Notes: generated from the letters alone by a model not told the origin. A stretch of 64,000 nucleotides of DNA from Paludibacterium denitrificans (GCF_009707705.1 NZ_WLYX01000001.1:806001-870000), one strand, 5' to 3'; positions 1-10,295 are shown, counted from the stretch's first letter. Numbers and translations are program-made.

Positions 1-572
1 TTGGGAAGGAGGCAGCACCGCGGCTTCCAGCTGCGCCGGGCGCTTGTCCAGCCGGGCAACATCGTCGCGCAATGCATCCACCTGCTGCACATAACGGTTG
101 ACGTCGTCCTGTCGCGCCAACAGCGGGGCTTCTTCGCGCAGATGCTCCAGCCAGTTTTCGGCCAACCTCAGCGCCACATTGCCCTTGAAACCAAGCAGTC
201 CACGCGCCCAGCCTTGCAGCCGGTTGGCGGCCACGTCACCCAGCAGGCGGGACAGGTCTTCTGTCGCATCCCATTGCAAGCGCGCCACCAGCTTGCCGAC
301 AGCAGCCGCCAGTTCGGCATCACCTTCCAGGCTGACATCGGCCAATGCCGGGCTTCGTCGCTGCAAGGCGGCGAGCGCGGCGGCGTGCTTGAGACGGATC
401 ATTGCCTCCGGTTCGCCCTCGCAACCGGCCAGCCAGCCTTCTTCGGTAATCACGCCCGTTACCTGCAACGGCGGCAGCACGATACCGATGCGCCGCCCGG
501 CATAGGCGGCCAGCTCAGCGCGCCGCGCTGCTGGCCCAGCACATGATTAAACACTGCAATCTGGATTTTCAT
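1..572 (-). CDS. ubiJ: UbiJ (SCP2-domain ubiquinone accessory factor), partial
   Basis: Lipid-binding accessory protein of the aerobic ubiquinone biosynthesis complex. The minus-strand product starts MKIQIAVFNHVL at 572 and runs off the left edge, so the C-terminus is missing. Visible parts are an SCP2-like N-terminal half (GRRIGIVLPPLQVTG) and a helical segment with VARLQWDATEDLSRLLGDV, followed by a coiled-coil-like tail. The frame is lost near 516; restoring GCCGGC before GELAAYAG reconnects it. Lying just upstream of ubiE's neighbourhood, in the order ubiE-ubiJ-(ubiB), is the usual proteobacterial arrangement. A long plus-strand open frame here is an antisense shadow. The identification rests on position plus moderate similarity from memory. 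Confidence 0.72.
157..166 (-). repeat. First of 46 copies of the 10-mer GTTGGCCGAA (candidate DNA uptake sequence)
   Basis: Copies read as GTTGGCCGAA on the plus strand start at 9117, 11541, 19590, 21343, 28471, 29425, 31358, 34088, 35497, 42097, 45581, 48573, 49911, 50205, 50985 and 60351. Copies on the minus strand (seen as TTCGGCCAAC) start at 157, 2290, 7677, 8584, 8716, 11130, 11253, 12332, 12455, 13109, 13809, 17905, 19108, 20180, 29883, 30865, 34061, 36609, 38735, 41662, 42913, 46023, 46546, 46845, 48720, 51781, 52052, 57484, 61920 and 62842. The flanks are not conserved beyond a weak preference for G before and A after. Inside plus-strand genes it usually encodes Leu-Ala-Glu with the TTG leucine codon. 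Confidence 0.9.
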
Positions 573-656
573 GCCCTGCGGCCTCCTGCGAGCAAACGGG
601 CGGCGAAGGTAGCGGCTTAAGCAACGACAACGCCCTTCGCGCCTCATGGCGGTTGG

Positions 657-1391
657 TCAGACTTTGTAACCTTTGTGCAACGCCACCACGCCACCGGTCA
701 TGTTGTGGTAATCGACCTTGCCGAAACCGGCGTCGATCATCATCTGTTTGAGGGTTTCCTGATCCGGGTGCATGCGGATCGACTCGGCCAGATACTGGTA
801 GCTATCCGGATCATTGGCCACCAGCTTGCCCATCAGCGGCAATGCCTTGAACGAGTACAAGTCATAGAACGGCGCCAGCGGTTTCCAGACCTTGGAGAAT
901 TCCAGCACCATCAACTTGCCGCCCGGCTTGAGCACCCGGCACATTTCCTTCAGCGCCAAATCCTTGTGCGTCATGTTGCGCAGGCCGAAGGCCACCGATA
1001 CGGCGTCGAAGTAATTATCCGGAAACGGCAGCTTCTCGGCATCAGCCAGCGACACCGGCAGGATCAGGCCTTCGTCCAGCAGACGGTCACGGCCCACGGT
1101 CAGCATCGAGCTGTTGATATCGGTCAGCCACACTTCGCCGGTCTTGCCGACGCGCTTGGCCCAGCCGCGTGCCAGATCGCCGGTACCACCGGCAATGTCG
1201 AGCACCTTGTCACCGGCGCGTACGCCGGAGGTAGTCAATGTGAAATGCTTCCAGACCCGGTGCAGGCCACCGGACATCAGGTCGTTCATCACATCGTACT
1301 TCTGGGCCACCGAGTGGAACACGCCAGCTACCTTGGCGGCTTTCTCGCTTTCGTCTACCGTCTTGAAACCGAAATGGGTCTGCTTGTCCAT
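657..1391 (-). CDS. ubiE: Ubiquinone/menaquinone C-methyltransferase UbiE
   Basis: SAM-dependent C-methyltransferase acting on the benzoquinone/naphthoquinone ring in ubiquinone and menaquinone synthesis. The 244-residue frame is intact. It begins [18 protein letters not shown], has family motif 1 [14 protein letters not shown], the SAM-binding glycine loop [12 protein letters not shown] (about residues 63-74), the acidic post-I strand and a C-terminal [14 protein letters not shown] typical of UbiE. The start at 1391 has an AGGGAG ribosome site in TCCCTGCTCG-reversed context and sits 2 bases after the DUF971 stop, so the two are co-transcribed. This is one of the few longer genes with no frame break. 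Confidence 0.97.
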   Translation of the reverse strand: MDKQTHFGFKTVDESEKAAKVAGVFHSVAQKYDVMNDLMSGGLHRVWKHFTLTTSGVRAGDKVLDIAGGTGDLARGWAKRVGKTGEVWLTDINSSMLTVGRDRLLDEGLILPVSLADAEKLPFPDNYFDAVSVAFGLRNMTHKDLALKEMCRVLKPGGKLMVLEFSKVWKPLAPFYDLYSFKALPLMGKLVANDPDSYQYLAESIRMHPDQETLKQMMIDAGFGKVDYHNMTGGVVALHKGYKV

Positions 1392-1393
1392 GT

Positions 1394-1764
1394 CTACTCC
1401 CTGCTCGCGCCAGCGGCGGCGAGGCGATTCAGATAATCCTGCCAGTACTGGTCGTGCTTGACGCCCAGATCGTAAAGGTAATCCCGTGTATACAACCCGC
1501 TGTCGTGCCCATCATCAAACACGATTTTCAGCGCATAGTGTCCAACCGGCTCCGGGCAGTAATCGCCACATTTTTCTTGCCGGTTTGCAACACCTCTTGC
1601 CCCACGCCATGGCCACGCACCTCAGCCGAGGGCGAATACACGCGCAGATATTCACACGACAACGAAAAACTGGCGCCATCGTCAAAACGAATTTCCAGCT
1701 GATGCGAGCGTGCATGCAACTGGATTTCCTGCGGTCGCGGTGTCGCGGAAGTCAGCCCGGCCAT
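1394..1764 (-). CDS. DUF971 (gamma-butyrobetaine hydroxylase-like N-terminal domain) protein
   Basis: Small single-domain protein of the DUF971 family, found immediately before ubiE in many betaproteobacteria; its function is unknown, with a metal-site or iron-sulfur role only guessed from the family. The start [17 protein letters not shown] is chosen because conserved similarity begins there. The N-terminal half has the [20 protein letters not shown] pattern and the C-terminal half [19 protein letters not shown] followed by [11 protein letters not shown]. The frame breaks near 1546, where restoring CCTGG (Ala-Leu-Glu-Pro) rejoins them. About 123 residues when corrected. Confidence 0.85.
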
Positions 1765-1839
1765 GATGTGCTTGCTCCAGTCAGATAAACGGTGTCCGGG
1801 CGCTTCGGCCAACCCGGCCCGCGCCACGGCATTCGGTGT

Positions 1840-2861
1840 TCAGTTCTTGCGCTCCAGCAGCATGGCATCACCATAACTGAAGAAGCGGTACTCGGCCTGC
1901 ACGGCATGCTGGTAGGCTTGCCGGATTTCATCGTAACCGGCAAAGGCCGACACCAGCATCATCAATGTCGACTTGGGCAAGTGGAAATTGGTCAGCAGGC
2001 GATCAACCACGCGGAATCGGTAACCCGGCGTGATGAAGATGTCGGTTTCCCCACGCCCGGCACACAACACGCCGGACTGCGCCGCCGATTCCAGCGCACG
2101 CATGCTGGTGGTTCCCACCGACAGCACCTTGTGCCCGGCGGCGCGCGCAGCGGCAATGGTCTCGACCGTGACCGGCGGAATCTCGTAAATTTCGCTGTGC
2201 ATCTTGTGCTGCTCGATATTTTCCACCCGCACCGGCTGGAACGTACCGGCGCCGACATGCAAGGTCACGTAGGCCAGCTTGACGCCTTTTTCGGCCAACC
2301 TTTGCAGCATCTCATCGGTAAAGTGCAGGCTTAGACAGTCGGTGCCGCCACCGCGCCTTTTTCCCGAGCATAAACCGTCTGGTAACGCTCATCGTCCTCG
2401 CCCTCGGCCGAACGTTCTATATAAGGAGGCAACGGCAGCTTGCCGGAGGCATCCAGAATGTCGAACACGTTGGCCGAATCGACAAAGCGCAGTTTGAACA
2501 ACTCGCCTTGCCGCTCCTCCATGACCGCCTCCCAGCGTCCGGCAAACAGCAAACGGCTGCCCGCCTTGGGCGATTTGGAGGCCCGCACGTGCGCCAGCGC
2601 CGTGTGTTCATCCAGCACCCGTTCGATCAGCGCCTCCACCTTGCCGCCGCTGGCCTTCTCGCCAAACAGGCGCGCCTTGATCACGCGGGTGTCATTGAAT
2701 ACCATGACGTCGCCCGCCGACACCAGATCGATAAAATCGGCAAACTGCAGGTCAGTCAGGGCCAAACCATCCACATGGAGCAGACGGCTACTACCACGCA
2801 CAGCCGGATGCTGGGCAATCAGCCGCTCCGGCAAGTCGTAATCAAAATCGGAAAGCTGCAT
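1840..2861 (-). CDS. queA: S-adenosylmethionine:tRNA ribosyltransferase-isomerase QueA
   Basis: Transfers and isomerises the ribosyl part of SAM onto preQ1 in tRNA to form epoxyqueuosine. The product starts [19 protein letters not shown] at 2861, the usual QueA N-terminus, and contains [16 protein letters not shown] and the C-terminal [20 protein letters not shown]-type motif. The frame is lost at about 2325-2333: the protein should read APTAGLHFT, and the sequence shows GTCTAAGC where GCCGGC is needed (a +2 break). Corrected length is about 340 residues, normal for QueA. A 10-mer copy lies inside the gene at 2290. It is divergent from aroQ across 282 bases in which I see no clear promoter. 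Confidence 0.95.
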
Positions 2862-3143
2862 TATTCTGGGGACACGGTTTAAAACCGCCGAATTATACCC
2901 CTTGACGCGCCCGCCCGGCAGCCGCTTGTTTACGCCCGACGGCCGCCACTCACCTGAGGTACGCACGGCAAAAAGGTTGCACCGTTTGCCAATGCGGTTC
3001 ACTCTAGACAAATTCAGCGCGGAGCATACGAGTGTACCTCCACGGCAGGCAAACCAAACACTCGTTTTAATTTCAGCAAAAGCTGGACATCTTGCAGCCA
3101 AATGCGGCAAACTCGCGCCCATGATGAAAACAGGAGTCAAGCC

Positions 3144-3593
3144 TTGACCCGAAAAATCCTTGTGCTGCACGGCCCCAATCTCAACCTGCTCGGAGTTCGG
3201 GAACCACAGCACTATGGCCGGGACACGCTTGCTGACATCAACCAGCGCCTGCAACACCGGGCGGCGGCGGCAGGCTTCGAACTGACGGCACTGCAAAGCA
3301 ATGCAGAGTACGTGCTGGTGGAACGCATCCACCAGTGCCTGCAGGATGGCACGGACTTCATCATCATCAATCCGGCAGCCTTTACCCATACCAGCGTGGC
3401 GCTGCGCGATGCGCTTGCCGGAGTAAAGGTACCGTTCATCGAAGTACACCTATCCAACGTCCACGCCCGCGAGCCCTTCCGCCAGCACTCTTATTTTTCC
3501 GATCTGGCGGTCGGCGTGATTTGCGGGCTGGGGGCACACGGTTACGAATTGGCACTTGCGCACGCCCTGCGGCATGTCGCAACACAAGCCTGA
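3144..3593 (+). CDS. aroQ: 3-dehydroquinate dehydratase, type II
   Basis: Third step of the shikimate pathway, dehydrating 3-dehydroquinate to 3-dehydroshikimate. The TTG start at 3144 is chosen because an AGGAG ribosome site lies 7 bases upstream and the product then begins [20 protein letters not shown], the family N-terminus. Type II motifs are present: GPNLNLLG with the catalytic-loop region REPQHYG, the [16 protein letters not shown] segment and [15 protein letters not shown] containing the active-site His. 149 residues, normal length, no break. It lies 33 bases before accB, the same aroQ-accB-accC order found across many proteobacteria. Confidence 0.97.
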   Translation: MTRKILVLHGPNLNLLGVREPQHYGRDTLADINQRLQHRAAAAGFELTALQSNAEYVLVERIHQCLQDGTDFIIINPAAFTHTSVALRDALAGVKVPFIEVHLSNVHAREPFRQHSYFSDLAVGVICGLGAHGYELALAHALRHVATQA

Positions 3594-3626
3594 CCACTCA
3601 AAGAACATCCCATTCGAAGGATTGAC

Positions 3627-4085
3627 ATGGATCTGCGTAAACTCAAGAAACTGATCGACCTCGTCGAAGAATCCGGCATCGCCGAACTCGAAGTGACCGA
3701 AGGCGAAGAAAAAGTTCGCATCACGCGCGTAACAGCCGCTAACCAGCTGACCTACGCCCAACCCATGACCGCCCTTCAGGTTCCTGCGGCTGCACCGGCT
3801 GCGGCTGCCGCCCCGGCACCGGCTGCCGCCGAAGTGGCACCGGCCGACAACAAGAACGCGCTCAAGTCACCGATGGTAGGCACCTTCTACCGTTCGCCGA
3901 GCCCGACCGCCAAAGCCTTTGTCGAAGTGGGCCAAAGCGTCAACGCTTACGATACGCTGTGCATCATCGAAGCGATGAAGCTGATGAACGAGATCGAAGC
4001 CGACCGTTCCGGCGTCGTCAAGGCCATTCTGGTCGACGATGGCCAGCCTGTGGAATTTGGCGAACCGTTGTTCATCATCGAGTAA
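3627..4085 (+). CDS. accB: Biotin carboxyl carrier protein of acetyl-CoA carboxylase
   Basis: Carries biotin between the biotin carboxylase and carboxyltransferase parts of acetyl-CoA carboxylase, the first step of fatty acid synthesis. [20 protein letters not shown] opens the product; an alanine/proline-rich flexible linker covers about residues 55-75; and the biotinyl domain ends with the biotin-acceptor motif [11 protein letters not shown] (Lys in MKLM). 152 residues, no break. It is transcribed with accC but separated from it by an 88-base spacer holding a strong hairpin. Confidence 0.98.
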   Translation: MDLRKLKKLIDLVEESGIAELEVTEGEEKVRITRVTAANQLTYAQPMTALQVPAAAPAAAAAPAPAAAEVAPADNKNALKSPMVGTFYRSPSPTAKAFVEVGQSVNAYDTLCIIEAMKLMNEIEADRSGVVKAILVDDGQPVEFGEPLFIIE

Positions 4086-4098
4086 GTCCCAATATCGA

Positions 4099-4155
4099 GA
4101 AACGTGAAATGGGAAAAGTGTCCGGCCCAGCCCCACTTTTCACGTTTCACGTTTC
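4099..4155 (+). terminator. 22-bp inverted repeat between accB and accC (possible attenuator)
   Basis: Two 22-base arms, 4099-4120 and 4134-4155, are complementary at 20 of 22 positions around a 13-base loop. The right arm is followed by GCTTTTTAC, so the structure resembles an intrinsic terminator or attenuator placed inside the accBC operon. The right arm also holds a short direct repeat of CACGTTT. Whether it ends, pauses or stabilises the transcript is inference. Confidence 0.6.
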
Positions 4156-4175
4156 GCTTTTTACGGGTGTATCCC

Positions 4176-5535
4176 ATGTTTGAAAAAATCCTCATCGCCA
4201 ACCGCGGAGAGATTGCCCTGCGTATTCAGCGGGCCTGCCGTGAAATGGGCATCAAGACCGTGGTCGTTCATTCCGAAGCCGACCGTGAAGCCAAATACGT
4301 CAAGCTGGCGGATGAATCGGTATGTATTGGCCCGGCGCCGTCGATGAAGAGCTACCTCAACGTGCCGAGCACTGATCGCCGCCGCTGAGGTCACGGACGC
4401 ACAGGCCATCCATCCCGGCTATGGCTTCCTGTCGGAAAACGCCGACTTTGCCGAGCGCGTGGAACAATCTGGCTTCGTGTTTATCGGTCCGCGCCCGGAA
4501 ACCATTCGTCTGATGGGCGACAAGGTTTCGGCCAAGCAAGCCATGATCGAAGCCGGTGTGCCGTGCGTACCGGGTTCCGATGGCGCGCTGCCGGATGATC
4601 CGGCAGAAATCGTCAAGATGGCGAAGAAAATCGGCTTCCCGGTGATCATCAAGGCCGCCGGTGGTGGCGGTGGTCGCGGCATGCGCGTGGTACACACCGA
4701 AGGCGCGCTGCTGTCCTCGGTACAAATGACCCGCACCGAAGCCGGTGCCGCCTTTGGCAACCCGACGGTGTACATGGAAAAGTACCTGCAGGAGCCACGC
4801 CACATCGAGATTCAGGTGTTGGCCGACGAATACGGCAATGCCATCTATCTGGGTGAACGTGACTGCTCCATGCAGCGCCGTCACCAGAAAATCATTGAAG
4901 AAGCACCGGCTCCGGGCATTACCGACGAGCAACGCCAGCGCGTAGGCGAAGCCTGCGCCGCTGCCTGCCGCCGCATTGGTTACCGTGGGGCCGGTACTTT
5001 CGAATTCCTGTTCGAAAAAGGCGAGTTCTACTTCATCGAAATGAACACGCGCGTACAGGTGGAACACCCGGTTACCGAGATGATTACCGGTGTCGACATC
5101 GTGCAGGAACAGATCCGCATCGCGGCTGGCGAGAAACTGCGCTATCAGCAAAAAGATATCGTCTTGCGTGGCCATGCCATGGAATGCCGTATCAACGCGG
5201 AAGATCCGTTCACCTTTGTCCCGAGTCCCGGCAAGATCGACGGCTACCATCCGGCCGGTGGCCCGGGTATCCGTATCGATTCACATATCTACCGGGGTTA
5301 TACCGTGCCGTCGCACTACGACTCCATGGTGGGCAAGATGATCGCCTACGGCGACACCCGTGAGCAGGCCATGGCCCGCATGCGCGTGGCCCTGTCGGAA
5401 ATGGTGATCACCGGCATCAAGACCAACATCCCGCTGCATCAGGAACTGTTCATGGATGCAGCCTTCCAACGTGGCTGCACCAGCATCCACTATCTGGAAG
5501 AACGGTTGTCCCAGTCTAAAAAGGGTACGGAATAA
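4176..5535 (+). CDS. accC: Biotin carboxylase subunit of acetyl-CoA carboxylase
   Basis: ATP-grasp enzyme that carboxylates biotin on AccB. Starts [20 protein letters not shown]; contains the ATP-binding glycine loop [27 protein letters not shown] and the late [11 protein letters not shown] motif. The frame is broken near 4370: the family reads [20 protein letters not shown], and the sequence has GCCGAGC where GCCGGC would restore it (+1). Corrected length is about 452 residues, the normal size. Since accC is expected to be essential, a true frameshift is implausible. The stop overlaps the prmA start by one base. Confidence 0.96.
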
Positions 5536-6418
5536 TGGCCCGGCTGCAAGCCACCATTGAAGCCGATTCTGCCGTGGCAGAACGGTTGGCCGACGCCTTG
5601 ATGGAAGCTGGCGCCCTGTCGTCTTCCATCGAAGACGCCTTGGCACGGAGCAGGAAGAGCCGATTTTCGGTGAGCCCGGCGAGCCGGTAGACCAGCTGTG
5701 GCGCCAAAGCCGTCTCGTCGTGCTGTTCGACGAAGCGGCCGATGTTGCCCTGCTGATTGCCGCCGCCGCCAACGCCTGCCAGCTGGCTATCCCGGCCTAT
5801 ACGCAGGAAAAGGTGGAAGAACAGGATTGGGTACGCATGACCCGGGCCCAGTTCGACCCGATCCGCATCTCCGACCGGCTGTGGATTACGCCGACCTGGC
5901 ACCAGCCATGCGCCCCGGATGCGATCAACCTGCAACTGGACCCGGGCCCGGCATTTGGCACCGGCAGTCACCCCACCACCCGGCTGTGCCTGCAGTGGCT
6001 GGACGCCAATATCCGTGGCGGTGAATCGGTACTGGATTACGGCTGCGGCTCCGGCATTCTGGCAATTGCCGCGCTCAAACTGGGAGCGGCCAGTGCCGTG
6101 GGCGTGGATATCGATGCACAGGCGGTACGCTCCAGTCTCGACAACGCCAGCCAGAACAACGTGGTGGCGCACTTCTGTCTGCCGGACGCTGATCCCGAGG
6201 CCACCTATGATGTCGTCCTCGCCAACATTCTGGCCAATCCGCTGCGCATGCTTGGCAACCTGCTGGCCAGTCATGTAAAAACGGGGGGCAAGATTGTACT
6301 CTCCGGTATTCTGGCCGAGCAGGCAGAAGAACTGTCTGCCATCTATACCCAGTGGTTCGAAATGGACGCTCCGGTATTCGATGAGGGCTGGACCCGACTG
6401 ACAGGAACCCGACGGTAG
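5535..6418 (+). CDS. prmA: Ribosomal protein L11 methyltransferase
   Basis: Trimethylates ribosomal protein L11. The product begins [20 protein letters not shown], with the substrate domain motif IEDALAGTEQEEPIFGEPG and the SAM domain motifs PGPAFGTGSHPTTRLCL, VLDYGCGSGILAIAA and VVLANILANPLRML. The frame is lost near 5643, where GCCGGC appears reduced to GC (a -4 break) before ACGGAGCAGG. Corrected length is about 295 residues, normal for PrmA. It starts within the accC stop, and accC-prmA coupling is common in this group. Confidence 0.95.
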
Positions 6419-6423
6419 GCGGT

Positions 6424-7553
6424 ATGACATACACCACACAGTGCCCCAGTTGCCAAACGCGCTTCAAGGTCAATAACCAGCAGCTAGCAGCTGCCAAAGG
6501 CTTGGTCCGCTGCGGGCGCTGTGCGCATGTCTTCAATGCCACCGAGCATTTCGTCAGCAGCGAACCACCGGCCGTGGCAGCTGCTCCGGCCCCCGCTGTC
6601 GCGGCACCACTGCCCACGCCACCGCAAGCAGCCGCCAGCCCGCTGCCAGCGACCAACAATCCAGCCGATGACTTCGAGCTGGAGCTACCCGATTTTGACC
6701 CGCTGGGTCCGTCGGCCGAACCGGTTCCGGCACCCGAGTTCGAGTTGAGCCTGCTCACCGAGCCGCTGGCCATGCCTACGCCGCCGGTCGAAAACCACGA
6801 CCCGGTAGCCGCCGAGGCAGAGGAATTCCAGCGTGCGCTGGCAGAAGCCATGCAGAACCGGCATGTCAGTGCGCCAATCGGCAACCCGTTTGATGAGCCG
6901 TTGCCGACTCCGACGGCAACCGAATTGCCTGAAGACATAGCCACTCGTCAGATCACTGGCAGCGAGCCGATGGCAGAGGCCGTCGCACCGCAACCAGAAG
7001 AAATCATCCCCGCACCGGAAGCGCCGCTCGCGCCGGTGGCTGCACCAGAACCGGCAGCCAAAGTCGATGCGGCCAGCGAAAACGCCGTAGACGCGCCGGA
7101 AAAGGCAGCACGCTCGGGGCATATGCTGACGATCGTCATCGCTCTGGCCAGCGTGCTCGGTCTGGTCCTGCTGGCAGGCCAACTGGTGATGCTCAACCGT
7201 ACCCGTATCGCCGCCGAGATTCCGGAAGCCCGTCCGACACTGGAAGCCGCCTGCCGTACCTTTGGCTGCCGGTGGGTTGGCCGACCGATATCGCACTGAT
7301 CCGCACCGAATGGTCAGAGCTGGCTCAGGTTCCGGAACATCCCAATCTGATTCAGCTATCCGCTACGGCAAAAAATCACGCGCAATACGGTCAGAGCTAT
7401 CCGATGCTGGAAGTGTCGCTCAAGGATGCCGACGATCAGGTCTTGATCCGCAAGGTCTTTACGCCCAAGGAATACCTGAAGAAGGATGACTTCAAGCTGG
7501 AGCACTTTAACGCCAACAGTGAAGTCAAAATCACCATGCGACTGGATGCTTAA
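6424..7553 (+). CDS. Zinc-ribbon DUF3426 membrane protein (MJ0042-type N-terminus)
   Basis: N-terminal zinc ribbon (residues 5-30) with CPSCQTRF and CGRCAHVF, then a long alanine/proline/glutamate-rich linker (about 40-220), one transmembrane helix (about 232-252: TIVIALASVLGLVLLAGQ), and a DUF3426 C-terminal domain beginning with PTLEAACRTFGC. The frame breaks near 7270; restoring GCCGGC gives Cys-Arg-Leu-Gly-Trp-Pro and continues to the stop at 7553. The family is widespread downstream of prmA in betaproteobacteria; its role is unknown, and a regulatory or envelope function is guesswork. About 376 residues corrected. Confidence 0.88.
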
Positions 7554-7763
7554 GCAAAATCCGTCCCATGGGCTACAGCCTGTACTGGTTCTATCCCTGA
7601 TCTCATGCCAAACGGCCGGATGGGGCATTCCTCCCGGCCACGGCAATCACAACGTACCCGGGGTTGCCACGGCCATTTCGGCCAACCTGATGCCTTAACC
7701 CGCGCAACCGCTTGCATTTCTCTCCCCCTGAGCCACTCTTAGAGAAACCAGAGGAGCATGACA

Positions 7764-8271
7764 ATGAGTAATTTTCAGCTGTTGTATGGTGACGAAGCGT
7801 TACAGGTAAGCGGCAACTTCCCGCAAGCGGGCGAGACGCTGCCCAGCTTCATGCTGGTGGATGAGGGCAAACATGATGTTGCGCTGGAGGCCTTTGTTAA
7901 GCAAGCCCAAAGTCCTGTTGACGCTGCTCTCGCTGGATGAAGAAGAACATGGCGGCATGCGGCTGCTGCGCGCCACCCGACGCTTTCTGGAGCGCTGGCC
8001 ACATGTCCAGCTGCTGGTGGTGACAGTGGATTCGCCCTCATCACTGGCGCGTGCCCGGCAAGAACACGGGTTGCCCGGTGTTGCCCTGCTCTCCACCTTG
8101 CGCGGACGCGACTTTCACAAGAGCTACGGCGTACTGATCACCGATTACCCGCTCACCGGCTACACCAGCCCGGCAATCTGGCTGGCCGACAGCCGGGACA
8201 AGATTCTCTATGCCGAACGCCTGAGCAACACGCTCAATGATTTTGACTTTGAAACCCTGACCAAGCTATAG
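7764..8271 (+). CDS. Tpx-like peroxiredoxin-fold protein lacking all cysteines
   Basis: Aligns by eye with thiol peroxidase Tpx across its length: GNFPQAGETLPSFMLVDEG, ALEAFAGKPKVLLTLLSLD, the STLRGRDFHKSYGVLITDYPL segment and the C-terminal LTKL. The peroxidatic Cys (TGVC in E. coli Tpx) falls in DEEEHGG and the resolving Cys region is SSLARARQEHGL; the corrected protein contains no cysteine at all, so it cannot be a normal Tpx. ATG 7764 is preferred over 7758 because the GAGGAG site is correctly spaced for it. A GCCGGC break at about 7898 (GTTAAGC) must be repaired to join the halves. About 168 residues. Confidence 0.75.
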
Positions 8272-8307
8272 CCGCCTTGATCTGCGCGTCACCTTATGCC
8301 AGAACCA

Positions 8308-8336
8308 ACAAAGCCTCCCATTGGGAGGCTTTGTTG
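8308..8336. terminator. Bidirectional terminator between the Tpx-like gene and gpsA
   Basis: Symmetric hairpin with arms CAAAGCCTCCCA and TGGGAGGCTTTG and A/T-containing flanks on both sides, placed between the convergent Tpx-like gene and gpsA. Confidence 0.8.
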
Positions 8337-8364
8337 TAGTCAGGCCGTGTTAATCGTACCGTTG

Positions 8365-9370
8365 TTACAACAGCACGCCACCACCTTCGGATTTGGGCGA
8401 GCGGTTGAGCAAACCTTCCACCGCCTGATGCGGATCGTTGCCCTGATACAGCAAGCCGCACACGGCCGCGGTAATCGGCATATCCACTTCCAGCCGCTCG
8501 GCCATGGTCAGGACTTCGCGGGCCGTCGGCACACCTTCCGCCACATGCCCCAGTTCCGCCAGAATGGCTTCGACCGATTTGCCTTCGGCCAACTTCAGGC
8601 CCACCTGACGATTACGCGACAGCGCGCCGGTACAGGTGAGAATCAGATCGCCCATGCCGGACAAGCCCATCATGGTTTGCTGGCTGGCCCCCAAGGCCAT
8701 GGCCAGACGGGTGATTTCGGCCAACCCGCGGGTGATCAGTGCCGCACGGGCGTTCATGCCAAAGCCCAGCCCATCGGCCACACCGGTGGCAATCGCCATC
8801 ACGTTCTTGACCGCACCGCCCACTTCCACGCCCACCAGATCATCGTTGGCGTACAGGCGCAGGCGCGCGCTGTGCAACGTCTTGACCAGATGTCGGGCAA
8901 ACGCTTCATTATCGGATGCGATGGTCACGGCAGCCGGTAAACCTAATGCCACTTCGCGGGCGAAGCTCGGGCCGGATAACACCCCGCACAGCTGATCCGT
9001 TAAGCAACTCTTCCGCCACCACCTGATGTGGCAACAGGCTGGAGCCGGTTTCAAAGCCCTTGCATGCCCACAACAGCGGCGGCAGCGGACGCTCCAGTGC
9101 CGTCAGGGCACGCAGGGTTGGCCGAAGCCCGGCAATCGGGGTCACCACCAGAATCAGTTCGGCACCGTCCAGCGCGGTGGATAAATCTGCCGTCAGGCCC
9201 AGCCCGTCGGGAAACGGACAATCCGGCAGGTAACGGCGGTTGACGCGCTCGCGCGCCAGCTCTGCGACCTGTTCGGCATCACGTGCCCACAGGGTAACCG
9301 TATGGTGTTTGGCAAAGGTGATCGCCAGTGCGCTGCCCCATGCCCCCGCTCCCAGAATAGCCAGTTTCAT
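8365..9370 (-). CDS. gpsA: NAD(P)-dependent glycerol-3-phosphate dehydrogenase
   Basis: Makes sn-glycerol-3-phosphate for phospholipid synthesis. Starts [18 protein letters not shown] with the Rossmann GAGAWG loop; later motifs are [30 protein letters not shown], the catalytic Lys segment [17 protein letters not shown] and [12 protein letters not shown]. The frame is lost near 8993-9000, where GCTTAAC stands for GCCGGC in GAAGAGTT-GCCGGC-GGATCAG (Glu-Glu-Leu-Pro-Ala-Asp). Corrected length is about 334 residues. Three 10-mer copies lie within it (8584, 8716, 9117). It follows secB and the SH3 gene in the same direction. Confidence 0.95.
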
Positions 9371-9382
9371 ACCGCGCCTTTT

Positions 9383-9828
9383 TTACAAGCCCCACAGATC
9401 GGCAATGCTGGCATAGTTTGCACTGCCGTCGCGATGACGCACCTTGACCCAACCTGCCTTGGCTTAAGCTCCAGCATTTCCAGTACGCCATCACGCGCGA
9501 CGGAGAACAGCGTGTGGCCATCCACCGCCGGGGCGTCCTTGACCAAAGCCTGATCCGCCGTCACCAGCAACCAGTGCTGGCGGGACAGCGCCGCCGCAGG
9601 AATCCAGTGCGATGGCACCGCTGGCATCACGCACCCGCGCCCACTCTTTTTGCCGTGAGATCACTTCAACCGGATAGTAACGACTGACCACAAACAGCTT
9701 GGTCGCCGTCAGTGCCGGTGCCTCATACAGCGCCACGCCGGTTTCCTTGACCGAGCGAAACTCTGGGCAAACGCCGCCGAAGGCAGCAAACCGGCACACA
9801 GGGCCAGCAGAGAAAAGAGGCGCGTCAT
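9383..9828 (-). CDS. Small exported bacterial SH3-domain protein
   Basis: The product begins MTRLFSLLALCAGLLPSAAFA, a signal peptide with an Ala-Phe-Ala cleavage site, then an SH3b-like domain: FRSVKETGVALYEAPA, KLFVVSRYYPVEVISRQKEWARVRD, and a second half ending YASIADLWGL. Three breaks are needed to read it: CCTGG after the signal peptide near 9764 and near 9592 (Ala-Trp-Ile-Pro), and GCCGGC written GCTTAAGC at 9462 (Glu-Pro-Ala-Lys). About 148 residues corrected. It sits between secB and gpsA, the same direction. Envelope or peptidoglycan-related role is inferred only from the signal peptide and SH3 fold. Confidence 0.8.
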
Positions 9829-9842
9829 GGCAGCACTCTTAA

Positions 9843-10295
9843 TCAGGCGTTACCGGCTTCGGCCTGGCCTGCACGTTGTTGCATGTACAGCGCCTCGAAG
9901 TTGATCGGCGACAGCAGTACCGGCGGGAAGCCGGCACGGTTGATCACGCTGGACACCGCTTCGCGGGCATACGGGAACAGGATGTTGGGGCAGGCGACAC
10001 CCAGAATCGGGTCGATATCTTCGACCGGGACGTTCTGCACACGGAAGATACCGGCTTGTGCCACTTCCACCAGGAACATGGTTTTTTCCGGCAGTTTGGC
10101 GGTGACGGTAACGGTCAGGCTCACTTCAAAGAAACCGTCATCGATCTGGTTGCCGGTGCTGGCGATCTGCATGTCGATTTCAGGCTGTGCTTCTTCCGGG
10201 AAGACCTGCGGGGCATGCGGCACTTCCGGGGAGAGGTCCTTCACGTAGATTTTTTCAATGGAGAAAACCGGTTGTACGTCTTGTTGCTCGCTCAT
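9843..10295 (-). CDS. secB: Protein-export chaperone SecB
   Basis: Cytosolic tetrameric chaperone that keeps preproteins unfolded for SecA. 150 residues, intact: [22 protein letters not shown], the conserved [19 protein letters not shown] and [14 protein letters not shown]. One of the very few intact GCCGGC hexamers of the window lies inside it near 9931, which shows that this motif is not always misread. It lies between grxC and the SH3 gene. Confidence 0.98.
   Translation of the reverse strand: MSEQQDVQPVFSIEKIYVKDLSPEVPHAPQVFPEEAQPEIDMQIASTGNQIDDGFFEVSLTVTVTAKLPEKTMFLVEVAQAGIFRVQNVPVEDIDPILGVACPNILFPYAREAVSSVINRAGFPPVLLSPINFEALYMQQRAGQAEAGNA

Noticed and set aside
1-546. Plus-strand 181-codon frame at the left edge
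   Set aside because: Antisense to ubiJ; no similarity or ribosome site.
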